This document shows, piece after piece, positions 32,754 to 44,700 of a stretch of 64,000 bases of DNA. This stretch comes from Skeletonema tropicum. Its lineage: Eukaryota > Bacillariophyta > Thalassiosirophyceae > Thalassiosirales > Thalassiosiraceae. Each line of letters opens with the position of its first letter. The first letter of the stretch is position 1. Position numbers and translations under genes: made by a program. The stretch spans positions 1,922,001 to 1,986,000 of the forward strand of contig CM074128.1 of NCBI GenBank assembly GCA_037178625.1, written 5' to 3'. Below the pieces are notes generated by a model that did not search any database, was not told the origin of the DNA, and worked only from the letters and a program-made list of their open reading frames with translations.

Positions 32754-34129
32754 CCGATTCCTTAAACGCCAAATATTATGCGACAAGGCCATTGGGGATA
32801 CATCATTATAACTATTCAACGCAGCCCCCGCCCTCCACTGCACCCGGTAATCTCTCCCCCAATCCACGCTGATTCACCGCGCTAGTAAATCGCGATTTTA
32901 TTCTAGCTCCTATGTGCGTTATTTCTTACCTTAAGTTAGCTACCGTACCCTTACACAAGCTACCGTACATCAAAAAACCATCATGACCATGGCATCCGAC
33001 AGCGTAGACGCCGTCGCCTATATCTCAGCTAATACCAAGTCCCTAATTAAGTTTGATAGATTAAATCGCTTCTATTAATATATAATAACAAGATTATTTG
33101 GTCAGTACATTAACAATTACGACGAGAGGCCGTTCGAATAGGGGGTCAAATGTTGTGATGATGCGTCGATTTTTGACCGCAAGGCAGTGCATCGAGAGAC
33201 TTTGGGGGTGGCTGTGGCAATGATACTTGGTCGGTACATTCAAATAAATATATTATATCGATCAGCCAAGTGTCATCGCTGTAGAAATCCTCGAAAACCC
33301 TTTCAAGGACCGACATGGTGCAGGAATTCGGCGTCGTCACCTGTGTGCTGAAAATGCGCTCTAGCTCTCTCAATATTGCTTATGATCATGGAACTAATGG
33401 CCTAAATCGCTTGCTATGATGTTTATGAAGACAATAAGGCCGGTAGTTCCATGATGATCAGCACTTCCTAAGGTACTAGGGTACGCCGAATAATCACCAT
33501 GGAGGTGGTTTTTTTGTGCGGTGGGTGTTGGTGAAAATGGTTGATTTTGTATGTAGGTATGTAGATAAGCAATATTACCATCCAACTTTACCGTACCACC
33601 ACTTTCACTTAAAATCGCGCTGTGAATCAGCGTGAATCTTGACCTCCCTGTGCATGGGCATTAACGACGTTTACGTGCCAATGCCCTCCTCATTGGATTG
33701 AGTATCGATATGCTTGTTTATTGTTGGCATTACTATCCTTAAACCTGGAGGGGCTCGGGCTGGTCCCGAAGAAGCCTGTGTGGCCTGCCGGGAACTAACT
33801 GGTCGACGGATGTGGAAAGCGAACGCCTGGTACCTCTAGAGATAGAGGTACTAGCATTACGGGATTAGTGCCGACCTACTAAATTGCGTTTTAGTGGCCG
33901 AATTTCGTAAATTACGTTACAGACGCCGTTGCCGCACCCCGATCAAAAAATCCTTCTAGGGTCACCTTAGCTGGCTACTACGCTGATGCTGCCATAGGGG
34001 TTGCTTTTATCATGGTGCCGCGCGCCGCTCTAAGTGGTGGTGGATGAAACGCCTTTATTGGGATTACTTTCTAATAAATGCTTTTAACGTAGGAATAGTA
34101 GAAAAAAATAAGCATCATAACCGCCTTAA
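32354..34129. mobile_element. Inverted-repeat element with TTAA at both ends (unit 1)
   Basis: The left end, TTAAGGCGGTTATTATGCTT (32354, repeated at 32559 in the tandem duplication), is complementary with a few mismatches over about 36 bp to 34091-34129 (AGGAATAGTAG..AAGCATCATAACCGCCTTAA). Both ends finish in TTAA, the target site of piggyBac-type elements, although TTAA is its own complement and may simply be part of the repeat. No transposase gene is inside. Confidence 0.55.
33385..33455. repeat. Foldback element E1 (unit 1)
   Basis: Arms ATCATGGAACTA (33385-33396) and TAGTTCCATGAT (33444-33455) pair perfectly over 12 bp. A 2-base symmetric internal loop and GGCCT (33399-33403) / AGGCC (33437-33441) continue the stem. 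Flanks match elements E2 and E3 at 53.4-53.9 kb: CTCTAGCTCTCTCAATATTG upstream and AAGGTACTAG downstream. The duplicate in unit 2 is at 51818-51888. Confidence 0.75.
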
Positions 34130-34758
34130 TTAGTTTTTCCATTTTAACTTTTCGTCAAGTATTTTTGCAACTTTCGGGCATGCCCTCGGGGGCAGACTAC
34201 ATAGCATCAAGTAAGTACGTAAGATTATATACTTATTACCCATAGATTAGCTACCATCTATGACATTTCAACCATGACTTCCGGTTGTTTGAAGCCGATA
34301 GCTGCTGTGTAATGTATTAGAGTGCAAAATAGTAGCCAGAACAACCAAAGGATACCATGACAATGATATTCACGGTTGGAAGCGTCTATTCTGTGGATAT
34401 CTAATACGATACAAACTTTATTTCTCAACAGTGTCAGTGAAAATAATGATGGATTACATTCTGGATGTAATTGTAATATCTATAATCAATAACAATCACT
34501 TAAAGCCAAGATTGATTCCTCAGCACTCGCATCAGTCTCTTCTTTTATTCTGTGACTTTGGCGTTGTCACAAGCTCCAGATACTCGTGATGGTGCAATTT
34601 TTTAATGAATGCAACATGCTGACTCCAAACCCCCACGTCGCAAGGCTCATGATTAATTGTCTTTCTGGGGTCTTTCGGTGTAACGGCACCAGATGCTATT
34701 GCAAGCACATGATAATTTTTCTTTCTATCAAGGGTGCCTGTTGATTGTTGAGTAAACC

Positions 34759-35159
34759 TTCATCATGTTTCCAATGAAAAGCCGAAGACTGAAGACTGCA
34801 GCTGTAAGGACGGGCCCAAAACGCATCACATTCTTCCAAACCATATTGAAGTTGACTCATCAAGGTACGATGAAGACGATGATATAGACAAGGCTTGGAG
34901 AGAGTTTGATAGCTACGAAAGCATATTGCATTCGGCAAGTATCTCCAATCAAAATCACGCTGAACAAGCGAAGCAGGTAATGCCCGATGAGAAGACTAAC
35001 TCTCAAGCCTATCATACTATGAAGATTCAGGCAAGGACAAAGTCTACTTCTACACAGGGAGGACCAAAGAAGAATTTAGATTCTTGCAAAGACAAGTCAC
35101 CTTCTCCTCCTAGATTGAATGATATTATTTCAAACTGCAAAGGAGCTCGTGCGGCCTAA
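34759..35159 (+). pseudogene. 5'-truncated copy of the 155-aa protein gene (unit 2)
   Basis: The duplication junction removes the first 22 codons and the promoter of the gene at 16054-16521. The rest is identical in frame to its stop at 35159. Sequence upstream of the junction is the AT-rich end of unit 1 and supplies no ATG in frame nearby. It is probably not expressed as the same protein. Confidence 0.8.
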
Positions 35160-35257
35160 CAGTGTAATAACATCACTCCATGTCAATCTGTCTATTATAA
35201 CTTTGTCGTTAGATAAAAATGTTTTACATCCATAAATTGTTCATAGCCAACATTTTT

Positions 35258-36679
35258 TCATGGCCGAACTGCCATTTCGGCTGTATGAGTCAGGTGCGCT
35301 ACCAAAGCTTCCTTGTAGCCAGACACTACATTGTAAGGAACACCATGTTTCTGACATATTCGTTTCACTCCAGGAGCCAGAGCAGGTAAGTGGCAATGAT
35401 TGATTGTAGGAAAAAGGTGGTGCTCGATCTGATAATTGAGCCCACCTGAGAAGTACAAGCTAAGCCAACTATCATTGCCAAAGTTTTGAGCCGTCACGAT
35501 TTGGTGTTTGTAAAAGTTTTTCGAGGATGCGTCGATGCATGGTCCAACCATGTGATTGATTTGAGAGTTCAGCATGAAACACAAGCTGAAGAGTGCATTG
35601 GGTACGAATGCCCACATGAGTGCCTTCCAAAGAGGAAAGACGAAGAATGGCCATACATATGCAACGCTGATGTAGAACAAACGACCAAACAAATGTGCCG
35701 CAAGATTCATCCTTGATCGTTGCATACAAGGAACCGCATTGTTGTAGGTGAGCTTGACTACAGCTCTCATATCACTGAGGATATTCAATCCGATACCAGA
35801 CGCTATCGACCAAACTAAAAGGATGCGCAGAAAGTGAGCTTGGTTTGTGTGAGTCGACCTCCATCGGATGCTTTTGTGCTCTCTCATGAGTTGAGGTGCA
35901 TGCGCAAGGTCGGGATCTTTGTGCCCAATGTTTGTGTAGGCATGATGTCCTATTGTATGTTGATGATACCAAATTGATGGACTCGATAGAAGAGGAAGCA
36001 AGTATGGCATGAATGCGTTCACTCTCCAATCCGAGCTCAAGGCAAAGTGCGTGGCATCATGCCAGTAGTTAGCAATCGTCAACCACGCAAGAACTGGAGT
36101 CAACACAATAAACAACCAATTTCCACGAACGTACAATGGCAAGGTGCCGAAGAAACTGGTCATTAGAGTCATGACAAGAATCCATCTAGCCAGAGTTGCC
36201 TTTGATGCCTCAGTGATATTCGAAAGATTCTTCTTTTTGGCAATTTTAGCAAAGTACTCAGATACCAGAGCCTTCAAGTCAGACACGAATTCGTCATTCT
36301 CTATTCCATCCCATTCGTATACTAATCCATCATCTCTTTCGTCCATTAGTTGGCATCCATACGTAGATTCTTTTTCCTTTGGAACTTCATACTTTGATAG
36401 TATCTGCATCAACTTTTTGTGTTTCGTGAAGGGATGATGAGATTCAAACAATGCAGTCCCATCTCGTCGCTGTACTAGAGACAAGGCAACTGGTCCTCCT
36501 GGATGATCAAAGTCTGTGAGATTGTACCATTTATTGTGGATCTTTGTTACGATGTATTCGTTATTGTTCTTTTGTCGATCGGGTTGATCGTTTGAATTTG
36601 ATTTCTTTTTCAGTGAATATCTATACGTGGCAGCAACGATTGTAACTGCAAGAGCAATGATGCCTACCTCGGTGGCCAT
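35258..36679 (-). CDS. Cytochrome b5-fusion front-end fatty acid desaturase (unit 2)
   Basis: Identical in translation to the desaturase at 16620-18041: 473 aa, HPGGP heme motif, HDATH, HQHTIGHH and QIEHH boxes. Its 5' region, with the transposon beyond it, is duplicated too, so it should keep the same promoter. Its downstream neighbour is the truncated 155-aa gene rather than an intact one. Confidence 0.92.
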   Translation of the reverse strand: MATEVGIIALAVTIVAATYRYSLKKKSNSNDQPDRQKNNNEYIVTKIHNKWYNLTDFDHPGGPVALSLVQRRDGTALFESHHPFTKHKKLMQILSKYEVPKEKESTYGCQLMDERDDGLVYEWDGIENDEFVSDLKALVSEYFAKIAKKKNLSNITEASKATLARWILVMTLMTSFFGTLPLYVRGNWLFIVLTPVLAWLTIANYWHDATHFALSSDWRVNAFMPYLLPLLSSPSIWYHQHTIGHHAYTNIGHKDPDLAHAPQLMREHKSIRWRSTHTNQAHFLRILLVWSIASGIGLNILSDMRAVVKLTYNNAVPCMQRSRMNLAAHLFGRLFYISVAYVWPFFVFPLWKALMWAFVPNALFSLCFMLNSQINHMVGPCIDASSKNFYKHQIVTAQNFGNDSWLSLYFSGGLNYQIEHHLFPTINHCHLPALAPGVKRICQKHGVPYNVVSGYKEALVAHLTHTAEMAVRP

Positions 36680-37176
36680 GTTCTTGGGTGTATGAGAAAC
36701 AATGCAGCGCAATACAATACCAATCAGCAAGCAGAGGTGGATGTCAGATAATAAGTGATTGCGATATTCATCTTTGCTCAATCATCATTTTAAAATTTAC
36801 CCTCGATTTTTTCACATTATTACCGTACTCACCTGTATATAGTTCGGCCCAACGTTCATTTCTTGGGGCCAAGATGGAATTCGTGTAGGGGAAACTTCTC
36901 CTGCACTACATTCATCGGCAGGTGCGATGAAGCTTGATACGTTGGAGTGATCCATCGTAATCTCTAAAGAGGCTGGCTATCTAAAATGCGAGACAAACAA
37001 ACGCCTCTACTTAGGTTGGTTAGAGATGATGATGCGTTTACACAACCCGCGTCATTTATCATATTCTTTTACCGACTGCCGACCGATTGATGGGCATCAA
37101 TTGGAAGCTAGAGCTGGAAGCATGTTTCAAAAAGAAGATTTGAGCTCGCTGAGTTGGCTTTGGCTTCGTGCGTATG

Positions 37177-38850
37177 TAAGCCTGTTTTTTCTAAAAGGGG
37201 AGGTAGGAGGGTTCGCGGAAAATTACGAGAAAGTTGGACAGACCGTCGATTTTGAAATGCTCAAATCGAGTAAAGGCCAAAAAGAGTTTTGAACTAAGGT
37301 CAAAAAAAGGAGCTACCATAATACCATAGCGCAATAGCACGACAACACATTCTATTTGTTACATTGCAGCTTCAATACACTTATCCTTCAGCTCCTTTCT
37401 TTCAGCGCTCATCTTTGCCTTCTTCTCATTGATTTCGTCTCTGAAAACCTTTCTCTCTTTCTTCTTCGCCTTGACTGCTGCCACTTCCTCCGGGGTAGGT
37501 TCTTGGTACATTAGATCATATACCGCTGCAACGATACTTTGTGTACAACTCGACCCTCTTGTAGACATTTATTCCAGGAGCCTTCATGGGTTGTAGTAGG
37601 TGGATAGTGCTACATATTGCTTTTCTTCTCCGCCTGCAACAGGAGTGACCGTGTACGTTCCATCTTGATGCACTTTCACTAAGTACCCCTGCTCTTGTAA
37701 ATATCGGTAGTAGCAAGGTCGGACACCCATTGAGAAGGGCAAATATACTGCATTATGACCATCGTTATCACGTGTACTCCGTTGTATGAATCCGTCAATT
37801 ACTTTCTGCACAATGCGTGTTGCCCTCGGGCAATCCTCTGCAAGTTTGATGAGGATTTCGAAGTGCTCCCGGATGGCAATTAATATAGGATCATCCTCCC
37901 TGTATTTCCATGCCGAGGGGCAACTCCATTATTAGAAACGCAAGTTTTGATGGTGCTCATTCTTTTCTTCCCAAACTGAACAAGAGTATCATGGCAGATC
38001 GGCATATTTTAAGACTTTGTAGTGCAGTCGTCCACCCCAGTAACATCATATGGCATGAGGTACAATTGCTTTTTATTTACTCCGTTTGCAGCGGCATATC
38101 TGTACCAGTCGATGACTGTTTGGTTTTGATAAGTATGATCTTGTTGAAGGAAACTGGTGCAGAATTGAGCCACTGCCCGTCGGTACGAATAGTTGCGGAG
38201 AATTGAAAGACATGAGCACTTTTGACGACTGCCATTATTTTTGATATCTTCGCAATTTTCACGAAGTGCCTTTGTCAGCAGGTGCTGATCCATTTCAACA
38301 ACCAGTCCTTCAACCATCTCCGTCGGCATTGGTTTGTCTTAGTATTTCCTTTTCCACGCATTAATTTTTTGATGAATGGTCTTCTCTGGGAGGGGTGGGG
38401 GGGAGTTGTTGGACCGTTAATATCTTCGCAGACTGGGGAGGTATCCATAGAAGAGGCATTATTAGTTGTATTGTTGGTTGCGGACGCCATTGTGTTGGTA
38501 TTAATGGTGTCGGAGGCCATCAGAGGGCTATAAGAGCGCTATCGGAGGGCTATCGGAGGCAGCATTGGCAGCAAAACACGCAGCACGAAAAGGCGTTTTG
38601 TGGCATGTGTGAGGCAACAAAACCTAGCTGAGGGGGCGAAATTAATTTTGTACACAGCAATAAAGTCAAAATTAATGGCATTAAAGACATCTCAGAATAT
38701 TACTTTATAGACGTATAGAGAGAGCAATCAATTACCTCTTAGTACATGGTCATAAGTGCATAAAGCCAAATTTGGCCAACATGCCATATTTTCGTCCGTC
38801 AAGCGTTCGCGGAATTTTTCCTACCTCCCCTTTTAGAAAAAACAGGCTTA
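37177..38850. mobile_element. Degenerate DNA transposon with 32-bp inverted ends (unit 2)
   Basis: Exact counterpart of 18539-20212, carried along by the 18.6-kb duplication rather than transposed independently: its flanks are also identical. Confidence 0.75.
37359..38520 (-). pseudogene. Broken element-encoded reading frames (unit 2)
   Basis: Counterpart of 18721-19882, with the same frame breaks at the same positions. The breaks therefore predate the segmental duplication. Confidence 0.45.
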
Positions 38851-38890
38851 TGTATTTTTCCCGCGCAAAGACACATCATGTCAATTGATG

Positions 38891-38955
38891 TGACGTGTCA
38901 TCTTCTGTCCGACGTGACGTCATGCAACTGCCATCTGTCCGTTCAGATCACGTGA
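38891..38955. promoter_or_regulatory. CRE-like and G-box-like palindromes upstream of the TLC gene (unit 2)
   Basis: Same three sites as at 20253-20317, shifted by 18,638 bp: TGACGTGTCA, TGACGTCA (38915-38922) and TCACGTGA. Confidence 0.5.
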
Positions 38956-39109
38956 TGGATATTATTGCCAAGAATCTCCTCCTCACAAGCCAGAAGACGA
39001 TGGAGACAATGCACAATGCACAATGCTCTCTGAGAGTCAATGACAAGAGTGGGGTCTAGTAGAGGAGCACAGCTGAAATACTATCACTTCATACAACCGT
39101 TTGAAGACA

Positions 39110-40054
39110 ATGGAAGAAAAATCTCCTCTAATCTTTGAAAACTCCCACGATGGGGGATCCCTACCTGCGTTGCAAATGCTCGTTACGGATATCTTCACTT
39201 GGGAGATGTTGTTTCAAATTTCTCAATTTGCAATCAAGGTGGCATTCGCGAACTTTTCTAAAGTTATCATCAGCCCGAAGAAGTCCAATCACGATGAAGC
39301 CAAGGCTGCATTGATGGAACAAGGGCCATCCTATGTTGTGTCATTTGTACACTCCATGTACGTGACAGCCAGAGGTATGATGCATTTGTATTCTTTGTGG
39401 GGAGCTTCCAATATGGACAAATTACATATTGCTGCCGAGGGCGAATATCGAGCGGCCCATCTCGAGGTGGCAAGAACTAATATTCTCTTTGTAGCATATC
39501 TTTTCTACGATCTGTTTCACATCGTGCTTCAGTATCCCAAGTTGGGCGGTGAGGATACTATGGCACATCACATGATCTTTGCAATGTGTTCCATTGTAAA
39601 TGGTACTTATGGCATCATGCCATTTCAATTTGGATGGCTAATTGTTGGAGAATTGAGCACAATCTTTCTTAACTGGAGGTGGTTTCTTCTCAAGAGTGGA
39701 CGTGACGCCGGTTCATTGCTAGAAAACGTCAACAGCATGTTTGCTGCTTCATTCTTCGTCAGCCGAAATGTGATCTATACTGCTGGGATTGTGCACCTTT
39801 ACATCTTTAGCATGTCCGAGCTCAAGTCATTACTATCACCGGACGGTGCGGGAGTTCCACTATCTGCCCTAGGTATCACTTGTGGCTGTATGCTCCTTGG
39901 GTGGTTCCTCAATTTGTATTGGGGGGCAAAAATACTTCGTAAAGTGGCTCGCGCGGTTCGGGCTAGACCCACAGTTGCCGCAAACGGTACCACCGCAGTA
40001 GCTGCTAAGCCTGCTAAATCGGGAAAGAAGAATAGAAGATCAAAGCGAGATTAA
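39110..40054 (+). CDS. TLC-domain membrane protein (unit 2)
   Basis: Identical in translation to the 314-aa protein at 20472-21416, with the same upstream 260 bp to the transposon end. Membrane-lipid role inferred from the TLC family. Confidence 0.85.
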   Translation: MEEKSPLIFENSHDGGSLPALQMLVTDIFTWEMLFQISQFAIKVAFANFSKVIISPKKSNHDEAKAALMEQGPSYVVSFVHSMYVTARGMMHLYSLWGASNMDKLHIAAEGEYRAAHLEVARTNILFVAYLFYDLFHIVLQYPKLGGEDTMAHHMIFAMCSIVNGTYGIMPFQFGWLIVGELSTIFLNWRWFLLKSGRDAGSLLENVNSMFAASFFVSRNVIYTAGIVHLYIFSMSELKSLLSPDGAGVPLSALGITCGCMLLGWFLNLYWGAKILRKVARAVRARPTVAANGTTAVAAKPAKSGKKNRRSKRD

Positions 40055-40137
40055 GTAGAGACTTAATGTATAGAACAAACATTCATTATATATACGTATA
40101 GCTCTATCTTTCTCTAACTACCTCTTCAAATAGATAA

Positions 40138-41484
40138 CTACCTCTTGTCAAACAAATAATGGCTCACAATCCATTCTTCACCTCCATTCATACCGAACAA
40201 CTCTGCACAGGCCAAATAGAAAAGTCTCCAGTTGACGTACCACTCATATCCCTTGCCTTCACCATATGCTTCTTCAAGCACCGGTTTCAATTCTCCGCTC
40301 TTCCAATTACGATCCATCAGCTTTAACCAAGCATTGCTAGTCTTTTCATAATTGCTTCCATTCACACGCCAGTGGTTTGCAATAGAAAAGTGTTCAGCAA
40401 AGTACAAGAACAAGTCATCGGAAGGCATCGTTCCTCCAGTGAAAAATGTGTCCGCCATCCAGCCTGAAAGAAGGTGATTTGTTAGAGAAAAGGAAATGAT
40501 GAACAAAGTAGAAAGGTGATTTGCCACACACTTACCCTTGCTAAAGTGGTAGGCATGATCTTTGTGGGTAAAGACATGAACAAATAGCTTCCCATCGGGT
40601 GCAAGGAAGGAATTGACCTTCTTGAAGAGAACAGAGTAGTTCTTCATGTGCTCGAACATCTCTATACTAATCACTCTGTCATTATTTTCCACCCCATGCA
40701 ACTTTTCCGCACAGTATGCATCGTCTTCCCACTTTGAAGCATCACAGGTAATCACTCGAATGTTGTCTACGTTATATCCTCTCTCCTTGGCAGTGTTTAG
40801 GATGTACTCACGTTGACTGTGAGAGTTGGAAATGGAGGTAATCTTACAATTAGGATAATGTTTAGCGACGTGCAACGTGACGCTTCCCCATCCACAGCCC
40901 AAATCCACAACCTTCATGCCATCCTTGATACCGGCACGTTTCATGTAAAGGTCCAACATGGCAACTTCACTCTTCTCAAGACTTTCATCCCACGTCATAT
41001 TTTTGCCTTTGCCAAGTTTGCTTGCCTTGAAGGGCCACAATCCAGACGAATACTTTTTGTTGGGGCCCAAGCAAAGATCATAGAACCTAGCAGGCACCTC
41101 ATAGTGTTGATCATTGGCAGACTGAGTCTCAATTGCAATTGGCATTGTCTTTAACTCGCTTGCAATTTCCATCTTGCGCTCTTGATCCAACTCAATGGTA
41201 TGTTCACCCAATTCAATGAGTGTGTGTGAGCATCTAACTCGGATTGCATATCGAATGAGTACATCAGGAAGAAGATAGGATGTGATAGGAGAATATACCA
41301 ATGGAAGGCAAAAGTCAGATAGCTTCGAAATGACTGTCGTGGCGTGGTTGGAGAGATGTGTTTTGAGCTTCTCGATCAAGCGGCTGGAAGAAAGGATGCC
41401 CGAGAGCACATGATAGGTCGAATACAGAGCAAGTAGGTGATGAGGCCGGACCTCGTCATAGGTCATTGGCTTGGAAAAGATCAT
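40138..41484 (-). CDS. Coclaurine N-methyltransferase-like / CFAS-family methyltransferase (unit 2)
   Basis: Identical in translation to 21500-22846. Exons 40536-41484 and 40138-40463, with the 72-bp intron at 40464-40535. Same SAM motif VVDLGCGWGS and FFTGGTMPSDD block. Confidence 0.87.
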   Translation of the reverse strand: MIFSKPMTYDEVRPHHLLALYSTYHVLSGILSSSRLIEKLKTHLSNHATTVISKLSDFCLPLVYSPITSYLLPDVLIRYAIRVRCSHTLIELGEHTIELDQERKMEIASELKTMPIAIETQSANDQHYEVPARFYDLCLGPNKKYSSGLWPFKASKLGKGKNMTWDESLEKSEVAMLDLYMKRAGIKDGMKVVDLGCGWGSVTLHVAKHYPNCKITSISNSHSQREYILNTAKERGYNVDNIRVITCDASKWEDDAYCAEKLHGVENNDRVISIEMFEHMKNYSVLFKKVNSFLAPDGKLFVHVFTHKDHAYHFSKGKCVANHLSTLFIISFSLTNHLLSGWMADTFFTGGTMPSDDLFLYFAEHFSIANHWRVNGSNYEKTSNAWLKLMDRNWKSGELKPVLEEAYGEGKGYEWYVNWRLFYLACAELFGMNGGEEWIVSHYLFDKR

Positions 41485-41771
41485 GGTGGAGACACTGCTG
41501 GCTCTCTCCTCCAACTGTTTCTCTTTTCAGTTATGTAGTTGTGATGTTCCTGAACAACATCAAAATATCTTCCGAAGATCTAACTGGAGCGAGAGACACA
41601 AAAAGCATTCTGACGCACGACGCGAAGGTCCACATCAGCCAGTTTGTTTCTCTCTCTCTCAACTCCGCACACAACACCATGACCCATCACTACAGCTCAT
41701 TTCAAATGCACTATCGATATCTTTGAACTATTCGAAAGCTATCGAAAAAATTTCCAACAATCAAAATAGGC
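41485..41771. promoter_or_regulatory. Short bidirectional promoter (unit 2)
   Basis: Identical 287-bp head-to-head spacer to 22847-23133, between the methyltransferase and CFAS-fusion copy A. Confidence 0.6.
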
Positions 41772-44700
41772 ATGCCAGATAAACCCAAAAGCATCGCCGT
41801 CATCGGTGGCGGAGTATCCGGCCTCGCTGCGGCGTGGCATCTTCAAACTCAATCCAAGCCCAACTCGGTTGATGTGCACATTTATGAATCCGCTAGTCGC
41901 TTAGGCGGCCATGCTCACACCATCACGCTGGATACTGAAAAGATGACAAGCAGAGACTACGTGAATGGCAATGGTGCTAGCAACGGCGCCTTAGCTAACG
42001 CCACCGTAGAAGAAGAGAAGAAAGAGGAGGATGCATCATCATCTGCGAAGGCAAATCAACAGAACAACAAACACGAAGTAGATATCGACGTAGGGTTCAT
42101 GGTCTACAATGATGCCAACTACCCCAATATGACCAACTGGTTCAAAGAAATGGGTGTTCGAGGCGAAGGTACCGATATGTCGCTCTCGATCTCACTCGAT
42201 CAGGGCAAAACGGTGGAATGGTGCAGTGACTCGTTGCAAGGGGTGTTTGCCAATCCGATGCAAGCCATCAAGCCGGAGTTCTACACCTTCTTGCGTGATT
42301 TGATGCATTTCAACAAGCATGCGGGTGAGCTGCTGCTCTTGCCTGAGGATCATCCTTCTCGTCAGGTGACTATTGGAGAATATCTCAACAAAGAAGGATA
42401 TTCGGAAGCATTTGCCAGTTACTATCTAGTGCCCATGATGGCAGCATTGTGGTCTGCATCGGTTGAAAACGTCATGGCCTTCCCGGCAAGCTCCTTGATT
42501 GAGTTCATGTGCAATCACAGGATGCTGCAGCTGTTTGATCGTCCACAGTGGCAGACTCCTGCAGGAAGGAGTATCCAGTACACATCTAAGGTAGCAGATA
42601 TCATGGGTAAGAATGCTCACACTTCGACACCTATTTTGAAGCTGAACAAGATTACAAAGGAAGATGGATCGTGTTCTTACGAGCTGTTCACTTCCGATGA
42701 CAAGTCGTGTGGTGTGTTTGATGATGTTGTCTTTGCTTGTCACTCTCCCGAGGCAGTCAAAATCCTAAGCAGTGACGAAAGCGGAGCTGTCGATCCCAAT
42801 CTCATTGAAGCGCTGGAGAAAATTGAATACGGAGACAATGTAGTGTACGTCCATTCTGATCCTGCTCTCATGCCGAAGCGAAAGGCCGCATGGGGCAGCT
42901 GGAATTGCATGGGAAAGAGTGAATTCTTGTCTACTCACCGTCAACAGGATGGATCTGGAAACAAGAAGAAGGAGGCTATGGAAGGAGCGGCATCTGGCTT
43001 TGGAAACACGTTGAAGGAAGAAACTGACGCTCAACATCTGGAGGGAGAAAATGGACGAATGCGTGCTGTGTATGTCACGTATTACATCAATCGCCTTCAG
43101 AACCTCGCGACGTCTACAGATGTGTTTGTTTCGTTGAATCCTCACACTGCACCCAAGCCTGAGACGGTCTACCGACGCCAAATCATGGCCCATCCACAGT
43201 TTACACGAGAAACACTTGATGGAAGGAAGGAAATAAAGGACAAGTTTCAGGGAAAGGATGGGCTTTGGTTCTGTGGAGCATACATGGGATATGGATTCCA
43301 TGAGGACGGCTGCAGGGCTGGGTTTCAAGTTGCGACAGCTATCAATCAAGTCCCATTGCCATGGGCTAACTACGAAGAGGGCCAGTTGGTTTTGCCCACA
43401 CCAGATTTGGCCAAAGTCACTTTCGAACAAAACAATAGCTTCTTCCGTCGCTTGAAACATGTCCTTACCTATCGAGTGCCAGTAGCAGTGTGCAAAGCAT
43501 TTGTAGTTCGTTTCCTCAAAGCTGCCATCACGAAAGGCGAGCTGGTATTGAAATTGAATGATGGATCTCTCTTGTCGTTCGGCGACTCAAGTCCGTGCGG
43601 AGCTGATGCCCATCCAGTCACTGCACGAGTCTTTGATGATTGGTTCTTTGTAAAGATTGCTACTGAATATGATTTGGGTCTGGCAAGGTCATACATGAGT
43701 GGTCAATTCGTCGTAGAGGCTTTAGAGAAGGAAGAAGATTACCCCTGGACTCTTGGGACTCCAAAAGGTGAAGTGAATAAAGTCATCGGTGATCCAGTAG
43801 GGCTCACTCGTCTGTTCCTGCTATTTGTAGGCAATCGTGATATCGGCACAGTTGGAGTTCGTTCATCGAAGCAGCACACATACGGCAACGCTCTCGCCAA
43901 TGCTTCTGGGCTTGCCATCTCCAAAATAGGCTCGATGTTGAACTACTTGAAATTCAAGATCTTCATGGACAATTCGGAGAAGGGTGGTAGCTTGAAGAAT
44001 ATTCACGCGCACTACGACATCTCAAATGATTTGTTCCGCACGTTTTTGGACAAGGAAACCTTGATGTATTCGTCTGCGATCTATGATGCGGTTGCTCAGC
44101 CTCCTGCGTTGATGGGGCAACCTTCTCCTGGACTTCGATTCAAGGGTACTCTTGAAGAAGCTCAGTGGAGAAAGTTGGACACGCTTTGCGATAGGGCACA
44201 GATAAAGCCAGGTCAGACTTTCCTTGATATTGGTTTCGGTTGGGGCGGGCTCTCTATTCACGCGGCAAAGAAGTATGGTTGCAAAGTCACGGGTATCACT
44301 CTGAGTGTTGAACAAAAGGCTTTGGCTGAAGAGCGAGTCGAGAAGGAAGGCTTGGGTCACCTGATCAACTTCGAAGTGGTTGACTACCGCATCTTTGCAC
44401 GAAGGCCGGAAAATCAAGGCAAGTTTGATCGTGTCATTTCCTGTGAAATGATCGAAGCAGTAGGCCATGAGCATTTGGGCGAGTTCTTTTGGGCAGTTGA
44501 GCAAGTTCTCAAGTATGATGGTGTGTTGGTAATGGAGGTAAGGTCATCTCTGCATATACTCTTTTTGCCAGCTGGCCGCGGACTGTGATGCGCTTATCGA
44601 TTATGCAATGCAATGCATTTACCCACCTTTCTTCTTCTTTTTACTGTACAGGCAATAACTACTCCAGAAGCTCGGTATGAGACTTACTTGAGGTCTACGG

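Larger units (their letters stand above)
16121..34758. repeat. 18.6-kb tandem segmental duplication, unit 1
   Basis: The sequence from 16121 is repeated from 34759 at a constant offset of 18,638 bp, and later at 18,433 bp because a 205-bp internal duplication exists only here. The junction at 34758/34759 joins the end of unit 1 (AGTAAACC) to T-TCATCATG of unit 2. Only one base (T) is shared between the two flanks, so microhomology is minimal. All genes compared are identical in translation between units. Confidence 0.95.
30499..34758. other. 4.2-kb gene-poor, repeat-rich region (unit 1)
   Basis: No gene is supported. The short open frames here lack domains and overlap repeats. The region contains nested inverted-repeat elements (30968-32359 and 32354-34129), a 205-bp tandem duplication, a foldback element at 33385-33455, and a second small hairpin, TACCTCTA-GAGA-TAGAGGTA (33831-33850). 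A CT/CCCAG-rich, GC-rich stretch at about 30826-31015 stands out from its AT-rich surroundings. Confidence 0.6.

Noticed and set aside
32354..34129. LTR retrotransposon interpretation of the gene-poor region
   Set aside because: The repeated ends are inverted, not direct; the only long direct repeat is a 205-bp tandem duplication with no spacing, and no gag or pol motifs occur.
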